A stretch of 64,000 nucleotides of DNA from Saprospiraceae bacterium. Its GTDB lineage: Bacteria > Bacteroidota > Bacteroidia > Chitinophagales > Saprospiraceae. Position numbers and translations under genes: made by a program. Shown in pieces: positions 41,453 to 51,649 of this stretch; within the stretch, counting starts at the first letter, position 1, and each line of letters starts with the position of its first letter. Below the pieces are notes generated by a model. The model did not search any database. It saw only the letters and a program-made list of their open reading frames with translations, and was not told the origin of the DNA. The stretch covers positions 682,001 through 746,000 of the forward strand of contig JADJGA010000003.1 of the NCBI GenBank assembly GCA_016708265.1, written 5' to 3'.

Positions 41453-42214
41453 TTTTATTCATAAGAATGCAAAACTTGGCACCAACGTCCAGGTTGGAAG
41501 ATTTTCATACATTGACGATAATGTTGAAATAGGTGATAATACTATTATTTACCCCAATGCTATGATTATGAGTGGCATGAGAATAGGTAATAATTGCAGA
41601 ATTTTTCCTGGTGCCGTGATTGGAGGTGATCCTCAGGATTTGAAGTATGCCGGAGAAGAATCTTATGCTTTTATAGGAAACAATGTGACTGTCAGGGAAT
41701 TTGTTACTATCAACAGGGGCACCATTGAGTCAGGAAAAACAGTAATAGGTGATAACTGTCTGTTGATGGCTTATGTTCATGTAGCTCATGATTGCTATAT
41801 TGGCAATAACTGTATTCTTGCCAATTCAGTGAATCTTGGAGGACATGTACATATTGGAGACCAGGTGATCATCGGTGGACTCACAGGTGTTCACCAGTTT
41901 GTTCATATAGGCAGTCATGTAATGGTAGCAGGAGGAACACTTTTAAGAAAAGATGTACCACCTTACGTGATGGTTGGTAGAGAATCCAATACTTTTGAAG
42001 GGGTGAACTCTATTGGATTAAGAAGAAGAGAATTCCTGCAGAGGATATTGAAGCCATTAAAGATATTTATAGGATCATGTTTGTAACAAATAATAATGTT
42101 TCACAAGCAGTCAAGTATATTAAAGAAAACTTACCTGATTCGAAGTATAAATCTGAAATACTGGCATTTGTAAGCAGTGCTACCAGAGGTATGATACGTG
42201 GTATCAGGAAGTGA
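41442..42214 (+). CDS. lpxA: UDP-N-acetylglucosamine acyltransferase (one frameshift)
   Basis: First acylation step of lipid A. The open piece is 41442-42086. The frame shifts near 42035 and continues as AEDIEAIKDIYRIMFV to a stop at 42212-42214, about 257 residues. Hexapeptide beta helix (GDNTIIYPNAMI, GNNCRIFPGAVIG), catalytic His in VHVAHDCYIG, and substrate loop GLTGVHQFVHIG. It overlaps the end of lpxC/fabZ by 11 bp. The stop directly abuts the convergent PorE-like gene. Confidence 0.92.
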
Positions 42215-44182
42215 TCATTTTAGTTCTGATTTTAACTCGAAAGTTGTCCTTCTGTTGTTCTGATGCTGATCTTCAGAACAATTATCACAATCGCATTTAT
42301 CTATAAGATTTGACTCACCATATCCTACTGCTCTGATCCTGTCGGCTGAAAGTCCTTTCACTATCAGGTAATCAACCAATGATTGGGCTCTTTTCTGAGA
42401 AAGTTGCATATTATATTCGTCCTCCCCCTGCAGTCTGTATGTGAGCCTATATTAATTTTGTACTGGGGTTATTCTTTAAAATATTGTAAAGCACATTCAA
42501 AGTGGATTCAGATTCCTGACGGAGATCCCATTTATCAAAATCATAATAAATATTTCTAAGTACGATTTCTTTATCCAGATAAATTTTTTCTATCACAATC
42601 CTGATATTCACTGTGTTTAATTCCTCACTGTAATAGTTTTCCTTTTCTGCTGTTACTGTCTGAGTCCCTGTAAGATAGCCATTTTTCCCAACTGTTATTG
42701 ATATGGATTCATCAAACCCTATCTGTCTGATTACAACTCCATTGGCATCAGAGGTAGCTTCCGGCAGTCCTTCGATCCGGATAACAGCATCAGCCACAGG
42801 TTTTTTGCCTAAAATCTTTGAATTTGGATCGTTGGGATCTGAATATACATTTTCCATTACTTTAACTGCGAGAAACAGCTTTTTATTTATTTTAACAGAG
42901 TCAGTTTTCTCTTCTGGTTTCTTTTCAACCAAGACTTCCTTATATTCCGGTAAAAGCCTGTAACTGTATATGTCATCCAGTCCTGATCCAACAATTCGGG
43001 AACTCGAAAAAAAGCCGGTAGAGTCCGATGTTTTAATCAGATTAAAGTCATCACCTCCGGAATTGAAAGGAGGCTTGAGATTCTGGGGAGGAGTGAAATT
43101 ATTTGCCGGATCCATGCCCGTGGAAAAAATATCATATCCTCCTAATCCGCTCAGGAAATCAGATGAAAAGTAAATTTCATTTTTCCAGAGTGTTAAAAAG
43201 TTTTCATTACCGGGAGTATTTACAGTATTTGGAAGCCTGACCGGATCAGACCATCCATTATCAGATTTTAAGACATAGTAGATATCCAATCCACCCTGTC
43301 CGCCACTTAAATCACTGGCAAAATACAGTCTGCTGCCATCATCAGTAATTCTGGGAGAATAGTAATTCACTCCTTCCTTTTGAAAAGGCATTTTTTCAGG
43401 TTCCATCCAAATACCATTATCTATCCTGGTGAAATAGATATTGCAATTGCTCAGCTCTCTGTCTTCTTCTCCGCATCTTACAAAATACATCATTTTTCCA
43501 TCCCGGGTCAGAGCAGGTGATGATTCGTTGAATTTTGAATTAATACTGCCTTTCAATAACTCTATAGTATTTACCTTTGAAATATTTGAAAAATATATGT
43601 CATAAAAAAAATTACCTGTCCAGCCATATCTGGTTTTATGATCATTATTTCTGTCAGATGATAAGAAAATTTTATCACTGTTTATTTCAGATGCAAATTC
43701 AGAAAATCCTGTATTGAAACTGAGTTTTTCTGTAACAATTTGCTGATCATTTTTACCGATTAATTCAAGTGCCTGCCTGCAGATAGAAATTTCTCTCTGA
43801 ATCAGCTGAGAATTCCCCAGGACTCTTTTGCTGTTTTCGAGGGTCTCAAATGCAAGCTGGTGATTTTCGGTTTTCTTATATTCATGGGCGAGATTGATAA
43901 ATGCAAGTTCGTCATCTGCTATTTCGAGGGCTTTTTTATACCAAACTACTGCAGAGTCAGGCATATTCATAAGTTTGAAAGACTCTGCTATTAAAAATGT
44001 TTTTTCAAATGACTCACTTTTGATCCTGGTTTTTCTATTTCACTTTTCAGCATATCTACTGCAATGAAATAATGCTTCCTCTTGAAAGCTTCAGTTCCTG
44101 AGCTGAATTTTGCTGTGCTGACACATGACATTCCATAAATAGTCAGCATTATTATTATCCATATTTGCTTTTTTCTCTTCAA
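42215..44182 (-). CDS. PorE-like outer membrane lipoprotein: TPR, PD40 repeats, regulatory-like and OmpA domains (two frameshifts)
   Basis: Pieces 43991-44182, 42447-43970 and 42215-42409, about 655 residues from a TTG start. Lipoprotein signal with Cys in IYGMSC. Then TPR helices (SAVVWYKKALEIADDELAFINLAHEY), beta-propeller PD40 repeats (SSDRNNDHKTRYGW, SPALTRDGKMMYFVR, YFASDLSGGQGGLDIYYV), a carboxypeptidase-regulatory-like domain (DAVIRIEGLPEATSDANG), and an OmpA peptidoglycan-binding domain (SHTDCRGEDEYN, LSQKRAQSLVDYL, GYGESN). This order is that of PorE, which links T9SS to peptidoglycan, but similar paralogues exist, so the PorE assignment is tentative. Breaks near 44010 and 42440. Confidence 0.8.
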
Positions 44183-44310
44183 AATGAAACAGGCTTTATT
44201 TATTTTTTTTGTAAAATAATCTCAATTTTTGTAATTGTTATGCTAATTTAATAAAAAAACTATAATTTTACCATTGATATTTTATTTTATAATATATAAA
44301 TAATTTGTAT

Positions 44311-44832
44311 ATGGGAAATCCATCGGTAAAAAACGGTTTGATGGGAGCAGGTGTTGCCATCATCATCTATTTGATATTATGGTTAATTGATCCAACCAGT
44401 TATTTAAAATTCGGTTCATGGATTGGTTTGGTAATAGCTTTATTTTTTATGTACAGGGCTGCAAAAGAAGCACGTGACCTTAACGGAGGTTTTATTGAAT
44501 TTGCTGAACTTTTCAAAGTGACATTTATAATGATTGTTATTATGACCGCTATTACTTCCTTTTTTGCTTATATCTTGTTTAATTTTATTGATCCCAATCT
44601 GATTGAAGTGCAAAAACAAATAGTTACGGAATCAATAGAGAAAATGAGTGGGATGATGGGAGAAGATGCAGCTGCTGCAATGGCTGAAAAAATGGAAGAG
44701 CAGGATTACAACCTCACAATAGGAAAACTTTTACAGGGCTGGGCAATTGGCTTGGTTTTATGGGCAATCGCAGCTGCAATAATGTCAGCAATCATGAAAA
44801 AAAAGAATCCTGACTTCAATGAATTTGCATAA
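44311..44832 (+). CDS. DUF4199 membrane protein
   Basis: 173 residues from the ATG at 44311; the frame is open slightly further upstream through a TTG. Four transmembrane helices (NGLMGAGVAIIIYLILW, IGLVIALFFMYRAA, FKVTFIMIVIMTAITSFFAYI, WAIGLVLWAIAAAIMSAIM) with an amphipathic loop containing EKMSGMMGEDAAAAMAEKM. Matches DUF4199, a Bacteroidota family without known function. It lies 25 nt before the glycosyltransferase, a pairing common in this phylum, so they probably form one transcript. Confidence 0.83.
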   Translation: MGNPSVKNGLMGAGVAIIIYLILWLIDPTSYLKFGSWIGLVIALFFMYRAAKEARDLNGGFIEFAELFKVTFIMIVIMTAITSFFAYILFNFIDPNLIEVQKQIVTESIEKMSGMMGEDAAAAMAEKMEEQDYNLTIGKLLQGWAIGLVLWAIAAAIMSAIMKKKNPDFNEFA

Positions 44833-44857
44833 TAAATAAATTTTAAAATATTCAGAC

Positions 44858-45793
44858 ATGGATATATCTGTTGTAATTCCTCTTTTTAATGAAGAAGAGT
44901 CTTTGCCTGAACTTACTGAATGGATTGACAGTGTGATGAAAGAAAATTCTTTTTCTTATGAGATCATATATGTAGATGATGGCAGTCATGATAATTCATG
45001 GAAGGTGATCAAAAAACTGAAATCTCAATTCAGGGAAATAGTTGCTGTTAAATTCCGGAGAAATTACGGTAAATCAGCGGGATTGAACGAAGCATTCAAG
45101 CATGCCAAAGGTGATGTTGTTATCACTATGGATGCAGACCTTCAGGACAGCCCGGATGAAATTCCTGAATTGTACAGTCTCATTAAGGAAAAAGGTTTTG
45201 ATCTTATATCAGGATGGAAAAAAGTGAGGCATGATCCACTTTCTAAAACAATCCCGACCAAGCTCTATAATGCAGTGGCAAGGAGAATGAGCGGGATTAA
45301 ACTTCATGATTTCAACTGCGGACTCAAGGCATATAAAAATGAAGTGATAAAGAGCATCGAGGTGATAGGTGAAATGCACAGATATATCCCTGTCATTGCA
45401 AAATGGGCAGGATATGGTAAAATTGGAGAAAAGGTTGTGGTGCACAGGGCCAGAAAATATGGTGTCACCAAATTTGGCCTGGAACGGTTCATTAATGGTC
45501 CGCTCGACCTTTTATCCATAATGTTCATTTCAAAATTCGGTAAAAGGCCCATGCACTTTTTTGGGTCACTGGGCACATTATTTATTCTTACAGGCTTCGC
45601 CATCTTATTTTACCTGAGTTTTGAAAAATTATATTTAGGAAGTCCAGGAATAGCGACGAGGCCGTTGTTTTTCTTTGGGATACTGACTTTTATTGTTGGA
45701 ACACAATTATTTGTAACAGGTTTTTTAGCAGAACTGATACTCAGGACTTCATCTGAAAGGAATGAATACCTGATACAGGAAATTTTAGAATAA
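44858..45793 (+). CDS. Family 2 glycosyltransferase, polyprenyl-phosphate sugar transferase type
   Basis: 311 residues, intact. GT-A catalytic domain with VVIPLFNEEESLPEL, YVDDGSHDNSW, MDADLQDSPDEIPEL (the DxD-like site, about 90-104) and FNCGLKAYK, then two C-terminal membrane helices (FGSLGTLFILTGFAILFYL and FFGILTFIVGTQLFVTGFLAELI). This is the dolichol-phosphate-mannose synthase / GtrB / ArnC-like group that loads a sugar on a polyprenyl phosphate. The donor sugar is not predictable. Confidence 0.9.
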   Translation: MDISVVIPLFNEEESLPELTEWIDSVMKENSFSYEIIYVDDGSHDNSWKVIKKLKSQFREIVAVKFRRNYGKSAGLNEAFKHAKGDVVITMDADLQDSPDEIPELYSLIKEKGFDLISGWKKVRHDPLSKTIPTKLYNAVARRMSGIKLHDFNCGLKAYKNEVIKSIEVIGEMHRYIPVIAKWAGYGKIGEKVVVHRARKYGVTKFGLERFINGPLDLLSIMFISKFGKRPMHFFGSLGTLFILTGFAILFYLSFEKLYLGSPGIATRPLFFFGILTFIVGTQLFVTGFLAELILRTSSERNEYLIQEILE

Positions 45794-45799
45794 AAAAAA

Positions 45800-45854
45800 G
45801 GTACAATCTCCGATTGCACCTCCACATCATGTGAATTCGCTGACGAATCCACAT
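45800..45854. terminator. Double hairpin between convergent genes
   Basis: Stem GGTACAATC/GATTGCACC (45800-45820, one mismatch) followed by ATGTGAATTCG/CGAATCCACAT (45829-45854, one mismatch, CTGA loop). Placed between the glycosyltransferase stop and the rpsT stop, so it probably ends transcripts from both sides. Confidence 0.6.
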
Positions 45855-45875
45855 TTCCTTCTCCTTTTGTATTTA

Positions 45876-46130
45876 TTAGCCTAAAGCATTTATATGATGA
45901 TAAAGCTTGCTTTTTAGGTTAGCTCCTTTATTTTTATGCCACAGATTTTTCTTTACCAGTCTGTCAATCATGCTGACAACCTTTGGAAGAAATTCCAAAG
46001 CTTTATCTTTTTCTTCTATCTCTCTCAAATTGACGATAGAAGTTCTTGTTGATTTTTTATAATACCTGTTAGTTATACGCTTTCGGGCGCTTTGTCTGAT
46101 CCTCTTTTTAGATGATTTATGGTGTGCCAT
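45876..46130 (-). CDS. rpsT: 30S ribosomal protein S20
   Basis: 84 residues, very basic, three-helix protein that binds 16S rRNA. Typical start MAHHKSSKKRIRQSARKR, then NRYYKKSTRTSIVNLRE and the C-terminal ...HKNKGANLKSKLYHHINAL. Length and sequence fit the family. Own promoter at 46154-46184, giving a leader of about 20 nt. Confidence 0.95.
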   Translation of the reverse strand: MAHHKSSKKRIRQSARKRITNRYYKKSTRTSIVNLREIEEKDKALEFLPKVVSMIDRLVKKNLWHKNKGANLKSKLYHHINALG

Positions 46131-46153
46131 ATTTTAAAAAATTAAATTGAACC

Positions 46154-46184
46154 GCAAAGGTATAATTATTTTGTCAAAACCAAA
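46154..46184 (-). promoter_or_regulatory. Promoter of rpsT
   Basis: Minus strand TTTG (46181-46184), 18-nt spacer, TACCTTTGC (46154-46162): a textbook Bacteroidota promoter. Confidence 0.7.
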
Positions 46185-46212
46185 TAAAAATATCAAAAAA
46201 ATAAAAAAATAA

Positions 46213-46922
46213 TTAATCCCCTTGCTTTCCATTTAAAATATTGAATGAAATGCCGTATTGAATAAAGTCAGAAAACTGAAAGTCAGCCTGTCTTTCAATA
46301 TTCAAATAATCGGACAAAGGATATAAATCGACTTTATTCCAGGGAATCTGGCATAGGGTTTCAATTCAACTCCCAGTTTGTTATTGACTCGCAGGTAAAA
46401 AATAAGATAAGCTTTGCTGGACATGTAATTTTCCTTAATGACATCTACCCTGTTGCTCACACCACTTTTATTGGTTTTTAGTCTGAAAAAATTATAGTCA
46501 ACAGTTGTACCTATACCAACATGATCCTTGATCAGTGCCAATCCACCTGAAACAGAATTGAAGTAAAAATATAATTTTTTCTCTACTCCGGATACATTGC
46601 CGATCAAATTCCCTTCAGTCCCCAGTTTTTTAGCAGTCTGGCTTTCCCAGAAAGCTCCGAATCTCATCAACCCTGCTTTATAAGACAATCCTGCATTGAA
46701 ACCGCTTATGTATTTAAAGTCTTTCATTTCCTCGATCATATCCTGATTTTTATTATAATTGTCTATGATCAGGTTAACAGATTTTGCAGGCATAAAACTG
46801 GCTGTATAGCCAATTTCCGAATTAAACTGAGCCGAAGCTGAATTATACAATGTAATGAGGATCAATATACCTGAAACAAATTTCCATTGTCTGATAAAAT
46901 TGTTTTTTATTTTAACTAACAT
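46213..46922 (-). CDS. Outer membrane beta-barrel protein (one frameshift near the end)
   Basis: Signal peptide (GILILITLYNSASAQ) and alternating beta strands such as GFNAGLSYKAGLMRFGAFWESQ and KAYLIFYLRVNNKLGVELKPYARF. The open piece ends at 46302. Shifting one base near 46345 continues the frame through WNKVDLYPLSDYLNI and FIQYGISFNILNGK to a stop at 46213, giving about 236 residues and a final strand ending in hydrophobic residues. A small porin-like protein of unknown cargo, the single gene between the rpsT promoter and dprA. Confidence 0.7.
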
Positions 46923-47142
46923 TTTTATTTTTACAGTTTATTTTAATTAATAGTTCTTGCAACTTACATTTCACGCTAAGAAGCAACGACGCAAAATATT
47001 TATTATCAGACTTTTACTAATAAATGCAATTAAAATTAATAAATAGAATTTTATTGATTAACAATAGTTTATAAATTATTCAAAAACTATTGGTAATTTA
47101 CTATGCAAATATATCATTAAAGGATTTATTATAAGCATTGAT

Positions 47143-48279
47143 TTGGATATAAATGAAAAAAAATTGATGAACGAAACCAATTTACTTTATAAAATAGCAA
47201 TTACCCAAATCGACAAAGTCGGTGCGGTCCTGGCAAAAACCCTCATCAGTTATTGTGGAGGCGTAGAAAATGTGTTTCTTAAAAATAAAAAGGAACTCTC
47301 AAAAATTCCGGGTATCGGAACTTTTCTGATCGATGAGATTGTAAGTCAAAATGCATTGATTAAAGCAGAAAAAATAATCAGGGAAAATGAAAGAAAAAAA
47401 ACAAAAACATTCTTTTACCTCGATGATGACTATCCTGCAAGATTGAAAAACTATAATGACAGTCCTGTAATACTGTATGCAGAAGGCACAGGAGTATTCA
47501 ATAACCCAAGGACACTGGGGATCGTCGGAACAAGAAATGCTACCAAAAGAGGTAAACTGATCGTTGACAGGATAATAAGCGATCTAAGGGAATTTGATAT
47601 CACGATAATCAGCGGCCTTGCATTTGGAATAGATGCCTGTGCTCATGAAGCTTCGATAAAATATGGAATTTCCAATTTAGCAGTTATGGGATCTGGAATC
47701 AATATCACGTATCCAGCTGAACACAGCAGAATGAGAGACAAAATAATCTCAAACGGAGATGTGATCTCTGAATTTCCTTTGGATACAAGTCCCGAAAAAG
47801 GACACTTCCCGATGCGTAACCGTATAATAGCCGGATTATCGGATGCATTACTGGTTGTGGAATCTGATTTAAAAGGAGGAGCCATCATAACTGCAAATCT
47901 GGCTTTTGACTACAATAAGGATGTATTTGCTGTGCCCGGCAGGATTGATGACACATATTCCAGAGGTACCAACTATCTCATCAAATCAAATATTGCTTCC
48001 CTGGTGGATTCAGCTTCCGATATCTGCAATGCCATGAACTGGGCCAGTACTTTTTCGAAAAGAGCTTACCAGTTGGAGATGTTTACTGATCTGGATGAAA
48101 ATGAAAAAAAACTCGCTGAAATACTTAAAAACAGTGAAAACGATAGTCTGACAATTGATGAGATCCATTATTTATCGGGATTCACATTGGGTGAATTATC
48201 GACAATACTGCTCAATCTTGAATTTAAAAATGTTATAGAAAATCTTCCCGGTTCGAGATATGGTCTGATCAAAAAGTGA
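47143..48279 (+). CDS. dprA: DNA-processing protein DprA
   Basis: Loads RecA on incoming single-stranded DNA during natural transformation. 378 residues from a TTG; the ATG at 47167 (MNETNLLYK) is the more likely start. N-terminal helix-hairpin-helix region (KIPGIGTFLIDEI), Rossmann core with GIVGTRNATKRG, SGLAFGIDACAHEAS, VMGSGINITYPAEH, FPMRNRIIAGLSDALLVVE and GGAIITANLAFDYNKDVFAVPG, then a C-terminal winged helix (DSLTIDEIHYLSGF). Complete and intact. Confidence 0.94.
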   Translation: MDINEKKLMNETNLLYKIAITQIDKVGAVLAKTLISYCGGVENVFLKNKKELSKIPGIGTFLIDEIVSQNALIKAEKIIRENERKKTKTFFYLDDDYPARLKNYNDSPVILYAEGTGVFNNPRTLGIVGTRNATKRGKLIVDRIISDLREFDITIISGLAFGIDACAHEASIKYGISNLAVMGSGINITYPAEHSRMRDKIISNGDVISEFPLDTSPEKGHFPMRNRIIAGLSDALLVVESDLKGGAIITANLAFDYNKDVFAVPGRIDDTYSRGTNYLIKSNIASLVDSASDICNAMNWASTFSKRAYQLEMFTDLDENEKKLAEILKNSENDSLTIDEIHYLSGFTLGELSTILLNLEFKNVIENLPGSRYGLIKK

Positions 48280-48326
48280 AGCTAAAATAAAATATTATTT
48301 ACCTGTCATCAATTTTTAACTGGCAT

Positions 48327-48947
48327 TTATAAAAGGAGATCCCCCAACCCCTGTCTCGTAATAATAGCTTCATCACCTATACAATCTACAATTGTGGAGT
48401 GGTGAATTCCTCCTATTCCACCATCTATCACAATATCAACCTTATATTTAAATTCTTCAAATATCTGCTCCGGGTCAGATGGGTAAATGTAATTTTCGGT
48501 TTCTTCATGAGGAATTGAACTGGTTATCAGGGGTTTTCCAAGTGCTATAACTATTTCCCTCGCTATTACAGAATCGGGGACACGGATACCTATTGTCTTT
48601 TTGTTGTTCTTCAGCATTTTAGGTACCGAATTATTCGCATTTAAAATAAATGTAAAAGGTCCCGGCAGATTTCTTTTCATCAACTTGAAAAAATAGTTGC
48701 TGAAGGGTTTTGCAAAATCATTTATATGAGTCAGGTCTTCTATAAGGAATGCAAAGTTTGCTTTCCGTGGATCTATATTCTTGATCCTGGCAATCCTTTC
48801 AACTGCCTTTTGATTTGTAATATCGCATACAAATCCATATAATGTATCTGTAGGATATATTATAACTCCATCATTTTCAAGAACTTCAACAATATGACTG
48901 AGAAGTCTTTTTTCAGGATTAAGCGGATGAAGTTTTAATAATTCCAT
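48327..48947 (-). CDS. YrdC/Sua5-family protein, YciO-like (L-threonylcarbamoyladenylate synthase annotation)
   Basis: 206 residues, intact. YrdC fold with GVIIYPTDTLYGFVCD (about 26-41), NFAFLIEDLTHI, LPGPFTFIL, KTIGIRVPDS and KPLITSSIPH. Length and the N-terminal HPLNPEKRLLSHI resemble YciO more than TsaC, but in many Bacteroidota such a protein is annotated as the tRNA t6A37 synthase. Convergent with dprA. A TACTTTCGC box at 48968-48976 may serve as its -7 element. Confidence 0.85.
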   Translation of the reverse strand: MELLKLHPLNPEKRLLSHIVEVLENDGVIIYPTDTLYGFVCDITNQKAVERIARIKNIDPRKANFAFLIEDLTHINDFAKPFSNYFFKLMKRNLPGPFTFILNANNSVPKMLKNNKKTIGIRVPDSVIAREIVIALGKPLITSSIPHEETENYIYPSDPEQIFEEFKYKVDIVIDGGIGGIHHSTIVDCIGDEAIITRQGLGDLLL

Positions 48948-49075
48948 TTATTTATGATAAAATTGAAGCGAAAGTACGAATTTTTTGCAATTTGTCATTT
49001 ATTGGATTATTTTCATTTTCCTGATACTATGAAAATTCATTTCAATTGATTTTCCTGAAAGTTTTTTTATGTCTG

Positions 49076-49106
49076 TTTGTATTATTGTTTTTTATATGTA
49101 CTTTTG
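49076..49106 (+). promoter_or_regulatory. Promoter of the yfhO-like gene
   Basis: TTTG (49076-49079), 19-nt spacer, TACTTTTG (49099-49106), 36 nt before the ATG. Confidence 0.58.
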
Positions 49107-49142
49107 TATACAATAATATATTAATTCATTAAATACAAACTT

Positions 49143-51649
49143 ATGAAACCTACTAAGCCTGTTCATAAAAAACAACACCATAAGGAAATACATCAAAAAG
49201 ATCATGTTCATCACACTCACGAAATAAAAAAACCAAATCCATTTATGACTAAATATGCACCTCATGTCATTGCTTTGGTTGCAATATTTATTATAAATGT
49301 TTTTTATTTCTTACCTTCCTTTTCAGGTAAATCACTTTATCAGGGCGATATAGTTAATCATAAAGGAATGTCAAAGGAGGCTGTTGACTATTATAAAAAG
49401 ACAGGGGAAGTTACCCTGTGGACTAACAGTATGTTCAGTGGTATGCCGACTTATCAGATAAATGCACCGCAAAAACACAATTTCCTTGATTATGTATATA
49501 AAATACTAAGGCTTGGTTTCATGGGCCCACAAGGATATTTTATCATGGGTATGATCTGTTTTTATATATTGCTCCTTGTTTTAGGATTTAATCCCTGGCT
49601 AAGTCTGATAGGTTCATTTGCTTTCAGTTTCATGACTAATAACATGTTTCTGCTTGAAGCCGGTCACAATACCAAAGTGAGCGCAATCATGATAGGCCCA
49701 CTTGTTCTTGCCGGAGTTTTATTAATACTGCGTAAGAGATATCTGGCAGGGGGGCTGATATTTACCATTTCAATGGGCTTGCAGTTGCTCTCAAATCACG
49801 TCCAAATGACCTATTACCTTGGATTTGTACTGGCAGTCCTGGTTATTATCGAATTTCTCAGATTCGTCATTGCACAAGAATATAAGGCAATTGGAATTGC
49901 ATCGATCATTTTTTAGCCGGAATAGTACTGGCGGCAGGAAGTTCAGCATCAAAACTCTGGACTACCTACGAATATTCGAAGGAAACTATGAGGGGGAAAC
50001 CGATTTTAAAACCTGAGGGTGAAGCCAAATCGAGCAGCGAAACCAATGGTCTGGAATGGAATTATGCGATGAACTGGAGCAATGGCACACTTGATCTTGT
50101 ATCGACTCTTATACCGGGTGTTGCAGGAGGAGGAAACAGTGAAGCAGTTTCAAAAGATTCCGAATTTGCAAAAAAATACAGACAGCTGGCAGGTTCCCTT
50201 CCTCCGGGATTAAAAGCCCCATTATACTGGGGTGTACTGCCTTCCACAAGCGGCCCTCCTTATATGGGAGCAATGATACTGTTTTTATTTATCTTCGGCT
50301 TGCTCACAATAAGATCAAGGTATAAATGGTGGGCTCTCATTTCTGTTGCCCTGTTATTTTTGTTATCATTGGGCAAAAATTTTGAATTCTTCAACAGGTT
50401 ATTCTACGATTACTTCCCCTTATACAATAAATTCAGGACACCCAATTCAATAATGGGTATTGCAGGAATTCCACTGGTGTTTTTTGCAATTTATACGCTT
50501 AAACATCTGCTTTCCGACAAATTCAACACAAAAATACTTTTAAGGAACTTATGGATTACCCTGGGTATAACAGGTGGAATCAGTTTATTTTTTGCAATTT
50601 TAGGTCCTTCATTTTTTGATTTTACAAGTGCCGGAGATCAGGCATACGCACAATATGGACTGGATAAAGCATTTGAAGCGGACAGGGAGTCTCTTATGAC
50701 TTCTGATTCTTTAAGAACTCTGTTCATCGTATTATTGGGTACAGGATTGGTATGGGCTTTTATCAAAAACAAGATACAGGGGAAAATTCTTGTGATTGCA
50801 GTTGGAGTAATTGTTTTCTTTGATGTGCTGACAGTTGATTTGAGATACGTAAATCATAAATCGTTTGTTGCTCAAAAGAATATCGAAAATGCTTTTTCGC
50901 AGAGAGAAGTTGATAAACAAATACTGGCAGATCCTGACCCATACTACAGGGTTTTTGATTTGTCGGTTGATCCTTTTAACAGTGCGATGCCTGCTTACTG
51001 GCATAAAAACATAGGTGGTTATCACGCTGCTAAACTTCAGCGATATCAAGATATTATTGACAGATATATATCTAAAAGTGACATGAAAATCCTGGATATG
51101 CTGAACACTAAGTATATAATCCAGAAAAAGGAAAATGCTGAAGTTTTTTCCAATAATCCTAATGCTATGGGAAATGCCTGGTTTGTAGATAGTTTAAAAA
51201 TTGTAGATAATGCCAATCAGGAAATAGATGAGATAGGAAAAACAAATGTTAGGACAACTGCTATAATAAACAAGCAGTTCAATGATTACGTAAAATCATT
51301 TGATCCTCTTCCTTTGGGAGACATAAGCCTGAGCTCGTATGCTCCCGACAGGCTGGAATACAAATATAAATCAAGTGAAGAAGGTTTTATAGTTTTTTCT
51401 GACATCTGGTACGGAGAAAAGAACGGTTGGAAAGCGTAGATGGAGGGCAAACCGGCTGATTTTATACGGGCAAACTATGTCCTGAGAGGCATGAAAGTGC
51501 CTGCCGGTGATCATAAAATTGTTTTTGAATTCAAACCAAGATCATATATAATGGGAGAAAATATATCATTATTCTCGTCCCTATTGATCCTGTTACTTGG
51601 AGCGGGCTATTTGTTTTACATTTTTTACTACAGAAAAAAGAAAGCATAG
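49143..51649 (+). CDS. YfhO-family polytopic membrane protein (one frameshift, one in-frame stop)
   Basis: Pieces 49143-49916 and 49988-51649, the second interrupted by a TAG at 51437-51439, about 835 residues. His-rich cytoplasmic N terminus (KKQHHKEIHQKDHVHHTH), then about 12 membrane helices and a large extracytoplasmic domain near the C terminus. The YfhO features GDIVNHKGMSKEAVDYYKKTG and RANYVLRGMKVPAGDHKI are present; the family is thought to act in glycosylation of surface polymers. Shift near 49915 (ASIIF, then LAGIVLAAGSSASK). The TAG falls between NGWKA and EGKPADF within a conserved stretch, so I take it as a sequence error or a recent nonsense change. Confidence 0.82.

Noticed and set aside
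51437..51439. Stop-codon recoding (TAG as sense)
   Set aside because: Only one such case, while TAG ends other intact genes normally (for example the stop at 51647-51649).
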